The notes under the pieces are model-generated. The model was not told the DNA's origin and did not search any database. It saw only the letters and a program-made list of their open reading frames with translations. Below are positions 12,575 through 24,624 of a DNA stretch of 64,000 nt, piece after piece; the first letter of the stretch is position 1, and each line of letters begins with the position of its first letter. Origin of the DNA: Polytrichum commune (Eukaryota > Streptophyta > Polytrichopsida > Polytrichales > Polytrichaceae). The stretch lies in contig OX485807.1 in assembly GCA_950295325.1 (NCBI GenBank), forward strand, positions 52,192,796-52,256,795. Direction: 5' to 3'. Position numbers and translations under genes: made by a program.

Positions 12575-12930
12575 GTCCCTCTTGGCTAGTAGCAAGCCTT
12601 TAGGGTTTGGGTGCTGATGGTCCTTGCCCTCTAACCTAACCCTATCTACCTAATCCTCCCGGTTATTAACCAAGAGTACCACCAACCAACTGGTTCTTAA
12701 ACCAAATACTACTAACCAAACGTTAGTCAACCACTTACTAGAATAACACCACATTGGTGTGAAACCCATGCACAATTTTAATAGTACCAACCACATATGT
12801 AAATACAAAACCTTCTTTCACTAACCTTCCCACTCACAATGGCAGCAACATATACACCTATTGATGACTCACCAACCACGGGCCATGCACCGGTCACACG
12901 AATTAACTCTACATAAGTTGTGAATCCTCA
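12575..12930. other. Intergenic DNA, no gene seen
   Basis: The block has repeated short phrases such as ACCAACCA but no definable unit or gene. Confidence 0.4.
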
Positions 12931-12935
12931 TGATG

Positions 12936-13690
12936 TCATGTGGGCATTTTGAAACTTCCAGACCTAATTTTGCTACTTGGAACACTTTGCATTAAGATTC
13001 TCCTTGTTCGATCCAAATGGAAGAGAGCAAGTGACATGATGATGCAAAACCCGATTCCAAATCCAATAAAGAGCCCGCCAATGAGGTTTATCTTTAACGG
13101 CATATGTTTCTTGGGACGTGGTTGATGAATAATTAGTTGGAATACTTGAACACGATTGATCGATGACCGATCCACAAAGACTGTCGTTTCCTGGTAGATA
13201 CAACGATCTCTTCATGAATGTTGCGAATTGGTGGCCGTTGATGGGGATGGGAGCGTTGAGGTTGTTCCAAGATACGTTGAAGTAACTAAGAAATGACAAG
13301 TTTCTCAAGCTAGACGGAATCGTGCCATTGAATCGATCAATTGACAAATCGATTTGTTCCAATTGTAGAAGGTTCTCGACGGTTGAAGGAATGGAACCCG
13401 TAACCCCATTCTTGGAAAGATATAAATACTTCAACCCAACTAGACTCCTGATGTCCGTCGGCATGGCACCCGTGAGGGCGTTTGAAGATAAGTCGATATG
13501 CGTGTTGGTCTCAAGAATGTAGGTGTACTTCAATGGGTTTCCCATAAGGTTGAGCTCCATGACTTGTGTGAATTGAAACCCCACCGTTGCATTACTACTA
13601 CTTGAGTTTAACCCTGCGTTCATAAACGCGTGCCAATTTCGGAGGTTTCGAGGGATCGTGCCTTTGAGGTCGTTGTGTGAGAATCCGAAC
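12936..13690 (-). pseudogene. LRR receptor-like protein (RLP), 5'-truncated pseudogene
   Basis: Receptor-like proteins are plasma-membrane proteins with extracellular leucine-rich repeats and no kinase. Reading leftward from 13690, the frame begins inside a repeat (FSHNDLKGTIPRNL). It then shows repeats with the plant extracellular pattern, such as HIDLSSNALTGAMPTDI, LKYLYLSKNGVTGSIPSTV, and FNVSWNNLNAPIP followed by GNDSLCG. The membrane anchor (LIGGLFIGFGIGFCIIMSLA) and short basic tail are in a different frame at about 13090-12960, so a frameshift separates ectodomain and anchor. Upstream of 13690 the frame meets a stop and the other repeats are missing. It is a dead C-terminal fragment. 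Confidence 0.85.
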
Positions 13691-14145
13691 TACATGTATG
13701 CAAATGTTCTCATGTATGCTTCATATTTGTTTCCACTTACATGCACTTTATCCGATAATTATATGCAAAACCTTATGTATGGGATTTTTATGCTGTCATT
13801 ATTGGTCCAAATTTGAAAATTGCGGCCTTAATAAGTCTCAAAATCATCAAAAAGTCTCCAATTACCGAATATAGTGATGTTTACCTTTGGCTTAATTAGT
13901 GAATATGTTTTGAAAAGGGGTTTTTTTTGTCTATTATTGTTTTTTCAAGTTTTTTGGTTGGTTATTGGTTTTCTAGAGTTTATGTATTGTTGTTTTAGGT
14001 TTCTAATATTGTTTTTATGTGTATTTTGGATTTGGGCGAGACCGTTAGGCCGAGCCTGCTTTAGGTTTTTTGTTTTTATTTTGTCCCTTTTTATTTTGTT
14101 CTTAACTTTTGTATTGTGTGTGTTTTGGTGTTTGGTGGATGTCAT

Positions 14146-14146
<1 letters not shown>

Positions 14147-14237
<91 letters not shown>
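14147..14237. repeat. (TTG)n microsatellite, about 30 units
   Basis: This is an uninterrupted GTT/TTG run of about 90 bases, at the equivalent place in the first 790-bp unit as the shorter run in the second unit. Confidence 0.95.
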
Positions 14238-15083
14238 GTTTATGTTACTATGTGTGTTTGTTGATTTGGTATTTATTTTTATGGGTATGTTTTGTTGTTT
14301 TCTTTGGTTTTGTTTTTGTGTGGGTTTATTTGAAAATGCTTTTGTATCATTCTTCTGCATCTTTTTCTTGTATTTAATTCTTTAGTATTTGTGGGTGTGT
14401 TTGTTTGTGTTCTTTGTTTTTTGTGCATGTTTTTAGTTTGGGGGGGGGGGTATTTTATGGTTAAATTTTTCTTTTTTCTTTTTGCGGATGTTATGTTGGA
14501 TTCTAGGTTTTTTTTTATGTCTTTGCTTGGTGAGGTTTTTTGTGTTTTGTTTTGTTTGTCTAAAGGTTTTGAAGAATGTTTTTTGGTCTATTTATTGGTT
14601 TTTGAGGATTTTTTGAGTTTTGTTGATGTTTTGGATTATCTTTGTTGGTTTTGGTTTTTTGTTTTGTTTGTATGAGATTATTAGAGGTGCTTCCTCTTTG
14701 TTTGTTTGAGTTATTTTATAATTATTTTTTTGATTGGATGTTGGTTTGTTTGAGTTTATGTTTTGTACTTTTGTTGTTTTAAAGTTTCTAAGTCTATTCT
14801 TATTACATTTATGTTTGCCTTGTTTGTGGGCGAGGCCGGTAGGCCGAGCCTGTTTTCGGTTTTTTGTTTTTATGGTTTTTATTTTGTTATATTTTGAGTC
14901 TTTCCTACCTCTTATTTGATGTGTTATTTGATGTTTGAGGGTTATTCCATTGTGTCTATTTGAGTGATTTGTTTTGTTAGTTTTGTTGGGTTGTGTGTTT
15001 GTTGATTTGGCATTGTATGTTTTTGGGTATGTTTTAGTTATTATTTTTGTGTTTTGCCTTTTTTGTTTTGGTATTGATGTGGT

Positions 15084-15085
<2 letters not shown>

Positions 15086-15142
<57 letters not shown>
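15086..15142. repeat. (TTG)n microsatellite, about 18 units
   Basis: This is the shorter TTG run in the second copy of the approximately 790-bp unit. The length difference shows independent expansion or contraction. Confidence 0.95.
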
Positions 15143-15143
<1 letters not shown>

Positions 15144-15703
15144 GTTTTGCTTTTGTTTTAGTGTTGGAATTTTTAGGATTTTTTTTTGTTTTTTTGTTTT
15201 TTTTCCCTTGTATCTATGCTAGTGTTTGTGATTGCAATTGTTTGTTGTTGTTTTTTTATCGTTCTTTGTATTTTGCGTGTGTTTTTAGTTGCGGGGATGT
15301 ATTTTATGGTTATGTTTTTCTTGTATCCTACTTTGTGGTTGTTATGTTTGTTTGTAGGATTTTTTGATATTTTTGTTTGGCTTTGGTGAGTTTTTGTGTT
15401 TTGTGTTGTTTTGTGTTTTATTTGGTTAAAGGCATTAAGAAATGCCTTTTGTGTATTCTTTATTAAGGATTTAGATTTTTTTGGGCTATCTCTTTTGTTT
15501 TTTGTTTTTTGTTTTGTTTGTATGAGGGCATTAAGAAATGCTTCCTCTTTATTTTTTGTGGTTAGAGTTTTATGAGGGTCTTTTGAATTGTTGTTTTTTT
15601 TGTTGTTGTTTTTGTTGTGATATTGTGTTAGCATTAAAGAATGCTAGTAGGTGAGAGTTTATTAGAGTGAGAAACTTTGGTGTTATTATGGAGTTGTTTG
15701 TCC

Positions 15704-16850
15704 TCACATGTTTGGCTCGTTGTTTGGAGGAGGTGGAAGTGCTAGGAGTTCGGGACCTCCTTTGCCACCCGTGAGTGCTAGTAAGATCTCTTTAGAGAAT
15801 TCTGCCATTTGCTTTCTCAATACTTCGTGTAAGTTAGAGTTGAGTCTTTGGGCGTAAGTGTTTGCGGTGGTGATGATGTCTTCTTTCTGTGTTGCCAATT
15901 CTTCTTTGAATTCCATTGTGAGTTCTGCTTTCAGTTCTTTCTTCAACTCTATCTTCAATTCCTCTTTGAATTTGGTGATGACTTCTTTTTCTACTCTTGG
16001 TTTCGTCCCTTGACTGCTTGGTGCATTCTGAATGGCTTCGAGGGTATTCACAAGAGCAATGTTGATGTCACAAAATCTAAAATTGTTTCTGTTGCTCCTA
16101 TGATGGTGGTAGTGTTCCCTCCAAGCTCTTCGGGTGTGGAGTGAAGGTGACGTGGGAGTTGTGGTTTTTGTGTGTTTTGTTGACATACTGGCGGTACATA
16201 GTGGGGTTGAGGCATTTGATGTTGACGGATTCGTTGTGTAGGTTGTCGCGTTGCTTTGGAAAGAAGCTAGAGGCGATGTTCTTAGGCCCCATAATCTCCT
16301 TGATAACGTGGAGCGTCTCTTTCATTGTTTTTGTGAGTTTCAGTCCTTGCAAAACCAAAATTAAACAATTCTTTTTGGCCAGTTCCATTGTGGTTAGTCT
16401 CTCTCCCGTTTCGATGGCGGGTGCTATAATTTCATTTCGAAAGGTAGACTTGAACTTCACAATCTTTTCTGCTTGTGTAGGAGTTGGTGCCACTAGCCAT
16501 GCCCATGTCTCAGTGGTATTTTTCTGTACACTCGTGATCTCTAGTTCTTGCCCCCTCTTGAAGCTTTCCTCAACTACTTCTTTGAAAAGTCCCCGTTCAC
16601 GACATTTCCAAGAGAGAGACTGTTGATCTTTACAGAAAGCTTATTGTTTCTAGCTATGGTGTTGTAGCTTTTGCAGACTTTCTCAACTGTCATAATGGTA
16701 TCCAAATTGAGAGTAAACGGTCTAGTGCATTTGAGTAGGTTTATGCCATCTATCCGAGGATACTTTAAGTGCAGTTTGAATGTACCTGACCAATGCCTTG
16801 CGGACCCATTCTTGCAAAGGATTGCAATGGGTTCTGCTATCTTAGACCCT
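15704..16850 (-). pseudogene. Unknown interrupted gene, 3' part (G1, fragment 3 of 3)
   Basis: This is the C-terminal part of a minus-strand gene whose upstream parts lie at 31326-30941 and 38425-38234. The frame entering at 16850 continues exactly from the one leaving at 30946 once element A and one copy of its ACCCT target duplication are removed. It reads through RHWSGTFKLHLKYPRIDGIN and KVCKSYNTIARNNKLSVKI. Two later segments are in shifted frames: one with AKKNCLILVLQGLK and IKEIMGPKNIASSFFPK, then a charged coiled-coil-like stretch (EELKIELKKELKAELTMEFK), ending in a proline-rich tail at 15704. At least two frameshifts are needed. I do not recognise the family. The shape (basic N-terminus, globular middle, coiled coil) would suit a gag- or ORF1-like protein of a retroelement, but that is a guess. 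Confidence 0.6.
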
Positions 16851-17827
16851 TGTCGCAACCCTTGCTAGCCCCCCCCCCTTGACCATCTTGCCAATTTTCA
16901 ATTCTAGCAAAGGTTACGAGTCGCTAACCATTCGCATTCCGCCATGCTAATGGATAGCTCCTCTTACCCCGGACCAATAGTTCATAGGAGGGAACCAACC
17001 CTCCTACTTTGCTTTCGGGACTCACCCCTTAATCGGTAACCCATTTCCCCAATGTGGACTTCCATCCATGGAAGTCCAATCCTATGTTGATCATCGCGTT
17101 GCCGGAGCAACACTACAACAACCCGAAGCATACTAGGCAACTATGGCCTCACAATAGGCCAAAGCCCATTGAGGCCGTGCCGTTCGGCCTCGGGTGGGTG
17201 AGGCCACACCACCTCACTCATATAAGCCTCTAGGACTCTACGCGGGGCCCCTACCCCACCGTCAACCAACCTCTTGTCTCTCTACCAAGAGTTGGGGCCA
17301 AGTGGACATTTTCCCTTAGCCGCTGGGCCTAGAAGCCCCCACAGCTTCAGACCATCATAACTTCCTTGTATGATGTCCGATCATAACAACCAACCACTCC
17401 ATCCTCATCTACGCTTCACGTAGATGCCGATGGACTCCTCACTTGCCCCATTCGGGCAAGTGCTGAGGAAGTTATGCCTGTTTGAACCTTGGCAGTCCCG
17501 GGAATCACTCCCAGGCACTGCTGTACCAGGGCGCTGTCCCGGGACAGCGCCCCACTCAAATGGCCATAACTCCTAGCTCACACCTCCGATTCAGGTGTTC
17601 TTGAGCATTCTAGAATCACCACGCCATGAGCTACGCATAGCTCATGGCCTTACCCTCGTGCCTCCTAGTCACCGTGGGTGGGAGGCGTTCCCAACGCCCG
17701 GGGCCCTCACCCACACTAGGATCACTTGGGCCCTCTCACCAACGGCGCCACAAGTCCCGGGTGTCACTCCGGGGTCCCCCTTGTGCCCATGGTGTTTCGG
17801 CCACTCCTCATGGAGAGGTGCGCGACA
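16851..17827 (-). repeat. 3' LTR of element A
   Basis: Read on the minus strand it starts TGTCGCGCACCTC and ends GGGTTGCGACA, giving TGTCGC/GCGACA termini. Length is 977 bp. Confidence 0.95.
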
Positions 17828-18351
17828 CTCACCCCCACCAAACGGAGTCGATGCCCTCATCGACTATACTCGTAGTCGGCACACCAATTCTCAAGTTGCC
17901 ATCCTCTATGGTGCGGCATTGTGTTTACCTTAGGGCGCGACCCCCACAATGCATCTTCAAATTTGGCATAGTCCCAAAGGTGTCGTTCCTAGGTGGTCCG
18001 TTAGCGACCTTGGATCTCTCCTCCAAGGACCTAACGTATACTGGACCCACCTACTTTGGGACTCACTTGGGTTGCCCCTCCTTTGGGGCCTCCCCCGTTA
18101 GGCTCCACTAGCCTAACATGACACATCTAGGCGAGACCTCAACGCTTCCACTAAGTTGTCTCGGTTGCAACTCCGAGATGGCTTTCCATTGTTAAGCCAC
18201 GCCTTGATCGCACGGGGGTGATGCCAAGTCCCGCCCGACTCGGTTCCCACTTTGCTCTTTCGAGACATGGGTTCATGACTCCCATGCGCCAACTCTTGTT
18301 AGCTCGCGGGTAGCACTTTTATGAGCACGCGCCATCACCTTGTCCCCGCCC

Positions 18352-19324
18352 TGTCGCAACCCTTGCTAGGTCCCTTAATAATCTTGCCAATTTTCAATTC
18401 TAGCAAAGGTTACGAGTCGCTAACCCTTCGCATTCCGCCATGCCAATGGATAGCTCCTCTTACCCCGGACCAATAGTTCATAGGAGGGAACCAACCCTCC
18501 TACTTTGCTTTCGGGACTCACCCCTTAATCGGTAACCCATTCCTAGATGTGGACTTCCATCCATGGAAGTCCAATCCCATGTTGATCATCGCGTTGCCGG
18601 AGCAACACTACAACAACCCAAACCATACTAGGCAACTATGGCCTCACATTGGGCCAATGCCCATGGAGGCCGTGCCGTTCGGCCTCGGGTGGGTGAGGCC
18701 ACACCACCTCACCCATATAAGCCTCTAGGACTCTACACGGAGCCCCTACCCCACCGCCAACCAACCTCTTGTCTCTCTACCAAGAGTTGGGGCCAAGTGG
18801 ACATTTTCCCTTAGCTGCTGGGCCTAGAACCCCCCCAGCAGCTTCAGACCATTATAACTTCCTTGTATGATGTCTGATCATAACAACCAACCACTCCATC
18901 CTCATCTACGCTTCACGTAGATGCCGATGGACTCCTCGCTTGCCCCATTCGGGCAAGTCTTGAGGAAGTTATGCCTGTTTGAACCTTGGCAGTCCCGGGA
19001 ATCACTCCCAGGCACTGCTGTACCAGGGCGCTGTCCCGGGACAGCACCCCACTCAAATGGCCATAACTCCTAGCTCACACCTCCGATTGAGGTGTTCTTG
19101 AGCATTCTAGAATCACCACGCCATGAGCTACGCATAACTCATGGCCTTACCCTTGTGCCTCCTAGTCTCCGTGGGTGGGAGGCGTTCCCAACGCCCAGGC
19201 CCCTCACCCACACTAGGATCACTTGGGCCCTCTCACCAACGGCGCCACAAGTCCCGGGTGTCACTCCGGGGTCCCCCTTCTGCCCATGGTGTTTCGGCCA
19301 CTCCTCATGGAGAGGTGCGCGACA
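18352..19324 (-). repeat. 3' LTR of element B
   Basis: A 973-bp copy with the family's TGTCGC/GCGACA ends, nearly the same as the copy at 24625-25597. Confidence 0.95.
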
Positions 19325-20125
19325 CTCACCCCCACCAAACGGAGTCGATGCCCTCATCGACTATACTCGTAGTCGGCACACCAATTCTCAAGTTGCCATC
19401 CTCTATGGTGCGGCATTGTGTTTACCTTAGGGCGCGACCCCCACAATGCATCTTCAAATTTGGCATAGTCCCAAAGGTGTCGTTACTAGGTGGTCCGTTA
19501 GCGACCTTGGATCTCTCATCCAAGGACCTAACCTATACTAGACCCACCTACTTTGGGACTCACTTGGGTTGCCCCTCCTTTGGGGCCTCCCCCGTTAGGC
19601 TCCACTAGCCTAACGTGACACATCTAGGCGAGACCTCAACGCTTCCACTAAGTTGTCTCGGTTGCAACTCCGAGATGGCTTTCCATTGTTAAGCCACGCC
19701 TCGATCGCACGGGGGTGATGCCAAGTCCCGCCCGACTCGGTTCCCACTTTGCTCTTTCGAGACATGGGTTCATGACTCCCATGCGCCAACTCTCGTTAGC
19801 TCGCGGGTAGCACTTTTATGAGCACGCGCCATCACCTTGTCCCCGCCCGGACAAGCCCACGGCTAAGAAGTTTTTTGGTTTTATCCAAGGCCCCTCCTAG
19901 CCATGGCCCCAATTACTCGGCTTACCCAACCTAGTTTGGCATATCTATTCCCCCTCTTCCACTAACCAAGCACAAGTACAAGACTAGGACCTCATCTCGT
20001 ACTTTTCTCTTTGCACCACTAAAGTTTGGACTTTATTCCCTCAAGCCAAAGAATAAGTTCATGTTGTGGAGCAATTAGCCTCGAAGCTAAGTGTGCTTCT
20101 AGCGTCTCTCCCCCACTAAAGGAGA

Positions 20126-20460
20126 TTGATATCCTCATCAATGCCTACGCTTCATTTTATTGGAATCCTTAGCCTTAGTTTCTTCAAAGTGCTTTACCAA
20201 TTCCTTGCCGTTCATCATGTCTCTTGCCGCTACCCAAACGGCTTCTTTCTCATGGTATCCTCATCATTTCACCAAGTACTCCTTTGTACATTTTCTTTCA
20301 TTTTCACTTGGGCTTCCTACACTTGAGGATGCCCTCTTACCTCATGTTCCAAATGACCTCCACAAGGTCGGGACGTGGCCTAATCACTTGCTTGTGATCG
20401 GGCCACAAGGTGTCGTCCTAAAATGACTTTCGTAATGAGACATGAAATGTCGGATGCACT
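20126..20460 (-). pseudogene. Chromodomain region of element B pol
   Basis: Read across frames, this part shows the sequence expected after a chromovirus integrase: a WPDHK-IRPRPDLVE linker, then LKCRKPK and a degraded YLVKW-like core, ending near NKMKRRH. The same region in the family's other copies (25880-26180 and 36150-36450) supports this. Chromodomains direct integration to marked chromatin. Multiple stops make it non-functional. Confidence 0.6.
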
Positions 20461-20568
20461 TTGATGTCCGGCGGTAATTCCAACTTATACATGTCCTTGA
20501 ACACTTGTTCCACAATGGAAAACGAAGCTCCAATTTTGGACATGAACTTTTGGAGCGAGGCCTTCCGG

Positions 20569-21651
20569 CTAAGTGAAGTTGTTCACATTCAACAACACCT
20601 TTTGGCCCACCTCATTCTCCACTTCGCGTCTTCCGGCATTTACTAGCACTCCGTAGCACCTTCGGGTTTTCTCCACCAACAACTTGGTCATCTCCAAGAC
20701 TTGTTTACCACCCTTGGCCAAGTCCTCACCATCTTGGTTAAACTCTAGTGTTGAATGTGCCCCCTCGAGAGCTAGGTTAATAGGTTGGAGCGCATCCACT
20801 CCATAAGCCACCACCAAAGACCACCCCTTGGTAGCCAAGTGCGTGGCTACATTGCAATTACACTCCGCTCGACCCACATAGTCCGCCCAATCTCCTTGGT
20901 CCGCCCCCACCAAGTTCCTCAAGTATTGCTTCAAGTCTCCATTCACACGCTTTGTTTTCCCATCCATTTGGGAATACACGGCCGTGCTAAACCTTAGTTT
21001 CAATACAACCTCCTTAGAGAAATGCATTGAAAATGCACTTGTGAACTTTGGATCTTGATCCCACACAATCACTCTTGGCAACCCGTGGTGCCTCAACCAT
21101 CCTTTGAGAAAAGGCTATGCGGTCTCCAACGCGGTGGCGGTTCCCACAATTGGCACCATGTGTGCCAACTTGGCAAACCGCTCTACCATCAACAAGATGG
21201 CATCATACCCATGTGACTCCGGCAAACTTGTGATCAAGTCCATGCACATACTATGCCATGGCCCCGACGGGATAGGCAACGGTTGCAAGAAACCGCCTTG
21301 CTTTTGGTAAGAGGCTCGCTTCACTTGGCACTTTATTCACGCCTTCACAAAGTGGGTTATATCCTCCTTTATGCACCGCCAATGGTACCTCCATGACACC
21401 ATTCTATGGCGGTTTTTTCTTTCTCCTCTATGGCCGGCAATAGGACTATCAAATTCCTCCTTCAAAACCGATAGCCTGAACTTGCCTTGTGGCACATACA
21501 CCCAACTTTGCTTGCACTTGAACAATCCGTCCACCAACTTAACATCTTTGAGCACCTTGCTCTTGCGAAGTTCACCTAAAAGTTTTTGTGCTTTTGGGGT
21601 AGTTAATTTACCCCTCCCGTATCTTGCATCACAAGTTTCCTTCGCCGGCAC
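20569..21651 (-). pseudogene. Zinc-binding H2C2 and integrase core of element B
   Basis: The upstream segment 21651-21337 resembles the H2C2 region (HRMVSWRYHWRCIKEDITHFV), though typical residues are altered. The segment 21324-21115 carries the first part of the integrase core with the catalytic-type aspartate in CMDLITSLPESHGYDAILLM. The segment 21096-20569 carries the second aspartate in RVIVWDQDPKFTSAF. A frameshift near 21110 separates them. Integrase would insert cDNA into the host genome. Several shifts make this copy dead. Confidence 0.85.
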
Positions 21652-21946
21652 ACATTAGCCACAAGGTTTGGATGGTTCTCATTGCTTGGAATTTTTCCGG
21701 TCTACTTCGCGCATCCGGCACCACATTTCCACGGTCCGGTTTGTGGATCAAATCCACGTTCATAAGCGCCAAACTATCATGCCACCGCAATGACTTGGCG
21801 CTTACTTGCACTTGAATGTCAAAATTCTTTTAGGACACATTGTTCATGTAGACCTTTGCTTTGTGCGACCCCAAATAGTGTCGCCACATCTTCAAGCAAT
21901 GCACTACGACAAAGAAGTTCTTTGTCATGAGTTGGTTGTCTTCTTT
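21629..21946 (-). pseudogene. RNase H domain end, element B
   Basis: The segment 21811-21629 encodes SAKSLRWHDSLALMNVDLIHKP and then NVVPDARSR, the end of the RNase H region before the integrase zinc domain in Ty3 elements, where ALSR is usual. Upstream the frame is broken. Confidence 0.75.
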
Positions 21947-23103
21947 GACAACCATCGAGCTTCATGCTCCCATATGCAATGGCCATCCATCTTACATCAA
22001 CAATCCGCCATTGGCAAAGTTAATCAACCCCGTATGCACCTCAAAAGGTTTGTCAAGCTCCGCGAACTTGAGCACGGGCGTCTAAGAACACTTGCTCTCA
22101 AGCTCCCTAAAGACTTGGTGGCAAGGCTAGTCCCACTCTTGGGATAGCCATTTCTTTCACAAGTCGGATAAGGTCGGATAACCATCAAGCTTAACGCTCT
22201 CATATGCAATGGCCATCCATCTTACATTAACCATCCGCCAATGGCAAAGTCACTCGCCACCCCGTATTCACCTCAAAAGGTTTGTCAAGCTCCGCGAACT
22301 TGAACACGGGTGGCAAAGACGACTTTGTATTAAGCTCCCCAAAGACTTTGGGGGCAAGGCTCATCCCACTCTTAAGATAGCCATTTCTTTCACAAGTCGC
22401 ACAAGGTTTGACAACCTTTAAGGTTAATGCTCCCATATGCAATGGGCATCCATCTTGGATCAACATCCGCCAATGGTAAAGTCACTCGCCCCCGTATGCA
22501 TCTCAAAAGGTTTGTCAAATTTCGCAAACTTGAGCACGGGCGGCGAAGAGAGCTTGCTCTTAAGCTCCTCAAAGACTTGGTAACAAGGCTCATCCCATTC
22601 TTGGGATAGCCATTTCTTGCACAAGTTGGACAAGGTTGGAGAACCATCGAGCTTCATGCTCTTATATGCAAAGGGCATCCATTTTGCCTCAACATCCGCC
22701 AATGCTAAAGTCACTTGCCCCCGTATGCACCTCAAAGGTTTGTCAAACTCCACGAACTTGAGCACGGGTGGCGAAGAGAACTTGGTCTTAAGCTCCCCAA
22801 AAGGCTTGGTGGCAAGGCTCATCCCACTCTTGGGATAACCATTTCTTGCACAAGCCGTACAAGGTTCGACAACCATGGAGCTTAATGCTCCCATAAGCAA
22901 TGGTCATCCATTTTGGACCAACATCCGCCGATGGTAAAGTCCTTCGCCTCCATGTGCATCTCAAAATGCTTGTGAAAACTCGGGAACTTAACCACATCTT
23001 GTGAAGGAAACTTGCTCTTGAGCTCCCCAAAGGCTTGGTGACAAGACTCATCCCACTCTTGGGATAGCCATTTTTCCAACAAGTTGACTAAGGTCCTAGC
23101 AAC
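21947..23103 (-). repeat. Five tandem 231-bp (77-codon) pol modules in element B
   Basis: Units begin at about 21947, 22178, 22409, 22640 and 22870. Each encodes the same stretch that joins reverse transcriptase to RNase H: KWLSQEWDEPCHQAF, then LKSKLSSPPVLKFAEFDKPF, then a HTGASDFTIGG-like segment and PIAYGSIKLNG. A normal Ty3 pol has this once. The period is a multiple of three, so the duplications were in frame when they arose. Copies now differ from each other and carry stops. Confidence 0.9.
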
Positions 23104-23235
23104 CTTAGAAACACCTCGAATGAAGTGGTGGTAGTAGTTGGCTAGGCCAACAACTGACCTTAGCCCTTCTCTTGAGTCAAGGGCCAATTCTCCTCTTGGA
23201 TTGCCTTGACATTTGTCATGTTCATCCACCAACTT
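23104..23235 (-). pseudogene. Reverse transcriptase thumb region, element B
   Basis: It encodes GLRSVVGLANYYHHFIRGVS followed by KVA-TLVNLLEKW, the segment just after the polymerase palm in Ty3 reverse transcriptases. The palm and fingers, including the YxDD site, are not found upstream of it. Confidence 0.8.
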
Positions 23236-23253
23236 CTTTTGTCATCACATACC

Positions 23254-23279
23254 TCAAGAACTCAATCTCTCGTTGAGCA

Positions 23280-23310
<31 letters not shown>

Positions 23311-24600
23311 CCCTCCACTCGTTGGCGGTAACATTTTGGACAACACATTGGTGAATACATCCTTGTACCTCACCAACATCCCACCAATGTGGTTTTGGGG
23401 AGGCCTATCTTTCCTAGCCTCCCCATGAGTTCCTTGGAGTTGCTCCAATTGAACCACGACCATTATAATTATGTTTTTCCGTTTATTCATTTGGTCCATT
23501 AAGACCAAATTCGAGTTGATTCCTCCTACCATAGGAGTCCTTGTCAATTTGTAGTGCAATTCTTTGCCATCAAGACATCACAAATGCACCGCAAGCTCAC
23601 CGGCTTGCACCTCACATCTATCATGTGAGTTCCAAAGAAGGCAGCCTTCACAATGACATGTATTTCATCTATTTCACATGGTGTGAAATTTTGACAAAAA
23701 TCCAATGTCCCACATTGAAAAGTTACATGCATCGCGGCCTCCTTTGTTTCATGCGGTTCGCCCTTTCCAAACCGCACCTTGGTGGGCTTGCCCGCTCTAT
23801 CAATCGGCAAGCCCCAACTCCCTTACGAGTTTTGGGCTCAAGAAGGAATGGTAGCCTCTTTATCAACCCATGAGACATTTGTCCCATTCATTTGAGCCTC
23901 AAAGTACAAAAGACTTGGCCTCGCTTAAGGCTACTAGCCTTGGCCACAATGCCATCGTCTTACATTCGGTCCGCGGCATAAGTATTATTTGGCGTGGTAC
24001 CTATCTCCCCTCAACGTCCATTGTTGTAAGGCACCACCAAATTTCTTATTGGGGTCATCGGCCTTAATGCTCGTTGCAATTTTGATGATCCCCGCCACAA
24101 CCTCAATAAACTTTTGGAAATTTGAACTTGGTATTCACCACCCGCTTTTGAAACCCCACCTAAAACGATGTACTTCTTAGAAAACTCGTTCATCTAAGAT
24201 GCACAATTCATTTGGGTGTGAAATTCGCGCATATACGCCTTAAGAGGCCCGCACGCCTCATTTCCACCAAATTCATTCCAACATCAATACCTTCCAAGCA
24301 TTTCGAATTGGAATTCCAATCCAACATTAATGCCCTCCAAGGTTTTGGGTGCATTCGGTATTCTAGGCCCCAAATGCTTTTTTGAGGTGTGCGGGAGCCC
24401 TTTCAAAGGACTCCACCAATTTCCTTACCGAATCCACCATCATGCCCACCATTGTCATTAGAACCAATGGTATGGTCAAATTCCCTTTACACATGATCTT
24501 TGTTCCAATTTGAGCCTCACAACCTTTTGGAAACCGCGGGCTAACCATAATAACCCTCACGTTTGATAGCCATGTCTCCCTCAAAGTGCTAGCTCAAATA
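23254..24600 (-). pseudogene. Gag, protease and linker remnants of element B
   Basis: Segment 24584-24363 begins just inside the primer-binding site and is a degraded gag start. Segment 23810-23544 resembles the end of a retropepsin domain plus linker (MIDVRCKP and LTRTPMVGG nearby). Segment 23559-23254 continues with MLVRYKDVFTNVL, the usual sequence just before reverse transcriptase. It then runs into a long A tract (minus strand, 23312-23281) instead of the polymerase core. The zinc-knuckle-like repeats seen in A and C are reduced to about one here. Confidence 0.65.
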
Positions 24601-24624
24601 TTGGAACCCTGCTCTGATACCAAG

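Larger units (their letters stand above)
13870..15690. repeat. T/G-rich region with two diverged copies of an approximately 790-bp unit
   Basis: Matching phrases recur about 790-800 bases apart. GGGCGAGACCGTTAGGCCGA occurs at about 14035 and a close copy at about 14827. GTGTGTTTGTTGATTTGG occurs at about 14251 and 14993. GTGTTTTTAGTT-GGGG-TATTTTATGGTTA occurs at about 14428 and 15280. Three AGAAATGC/AGAATG-type motifs follow. Read on the minus strand the region is A/C-rich and lies immediately 3' of the interrupted gene ending at 15704, so it may be the 3' part of that repeat. The long open frames here encode only low-complexity polymers and are not credible genes. Confidence 0.6.

Noticed and set aside
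13874..15389. Long plus-strand frames encoding poly-leucine, poly-valine or poly-cysteine
   Set aside because: They are translations of TTG repeats and T/G-rich DNA with no domain content.
17595..18111. Recurrent frames of about 110-155 codons in every LTR
   Set aside because: They repeat with each LTR copy in several frames at once and match no protein; they reflect the GC-rich LTR, not a gene.
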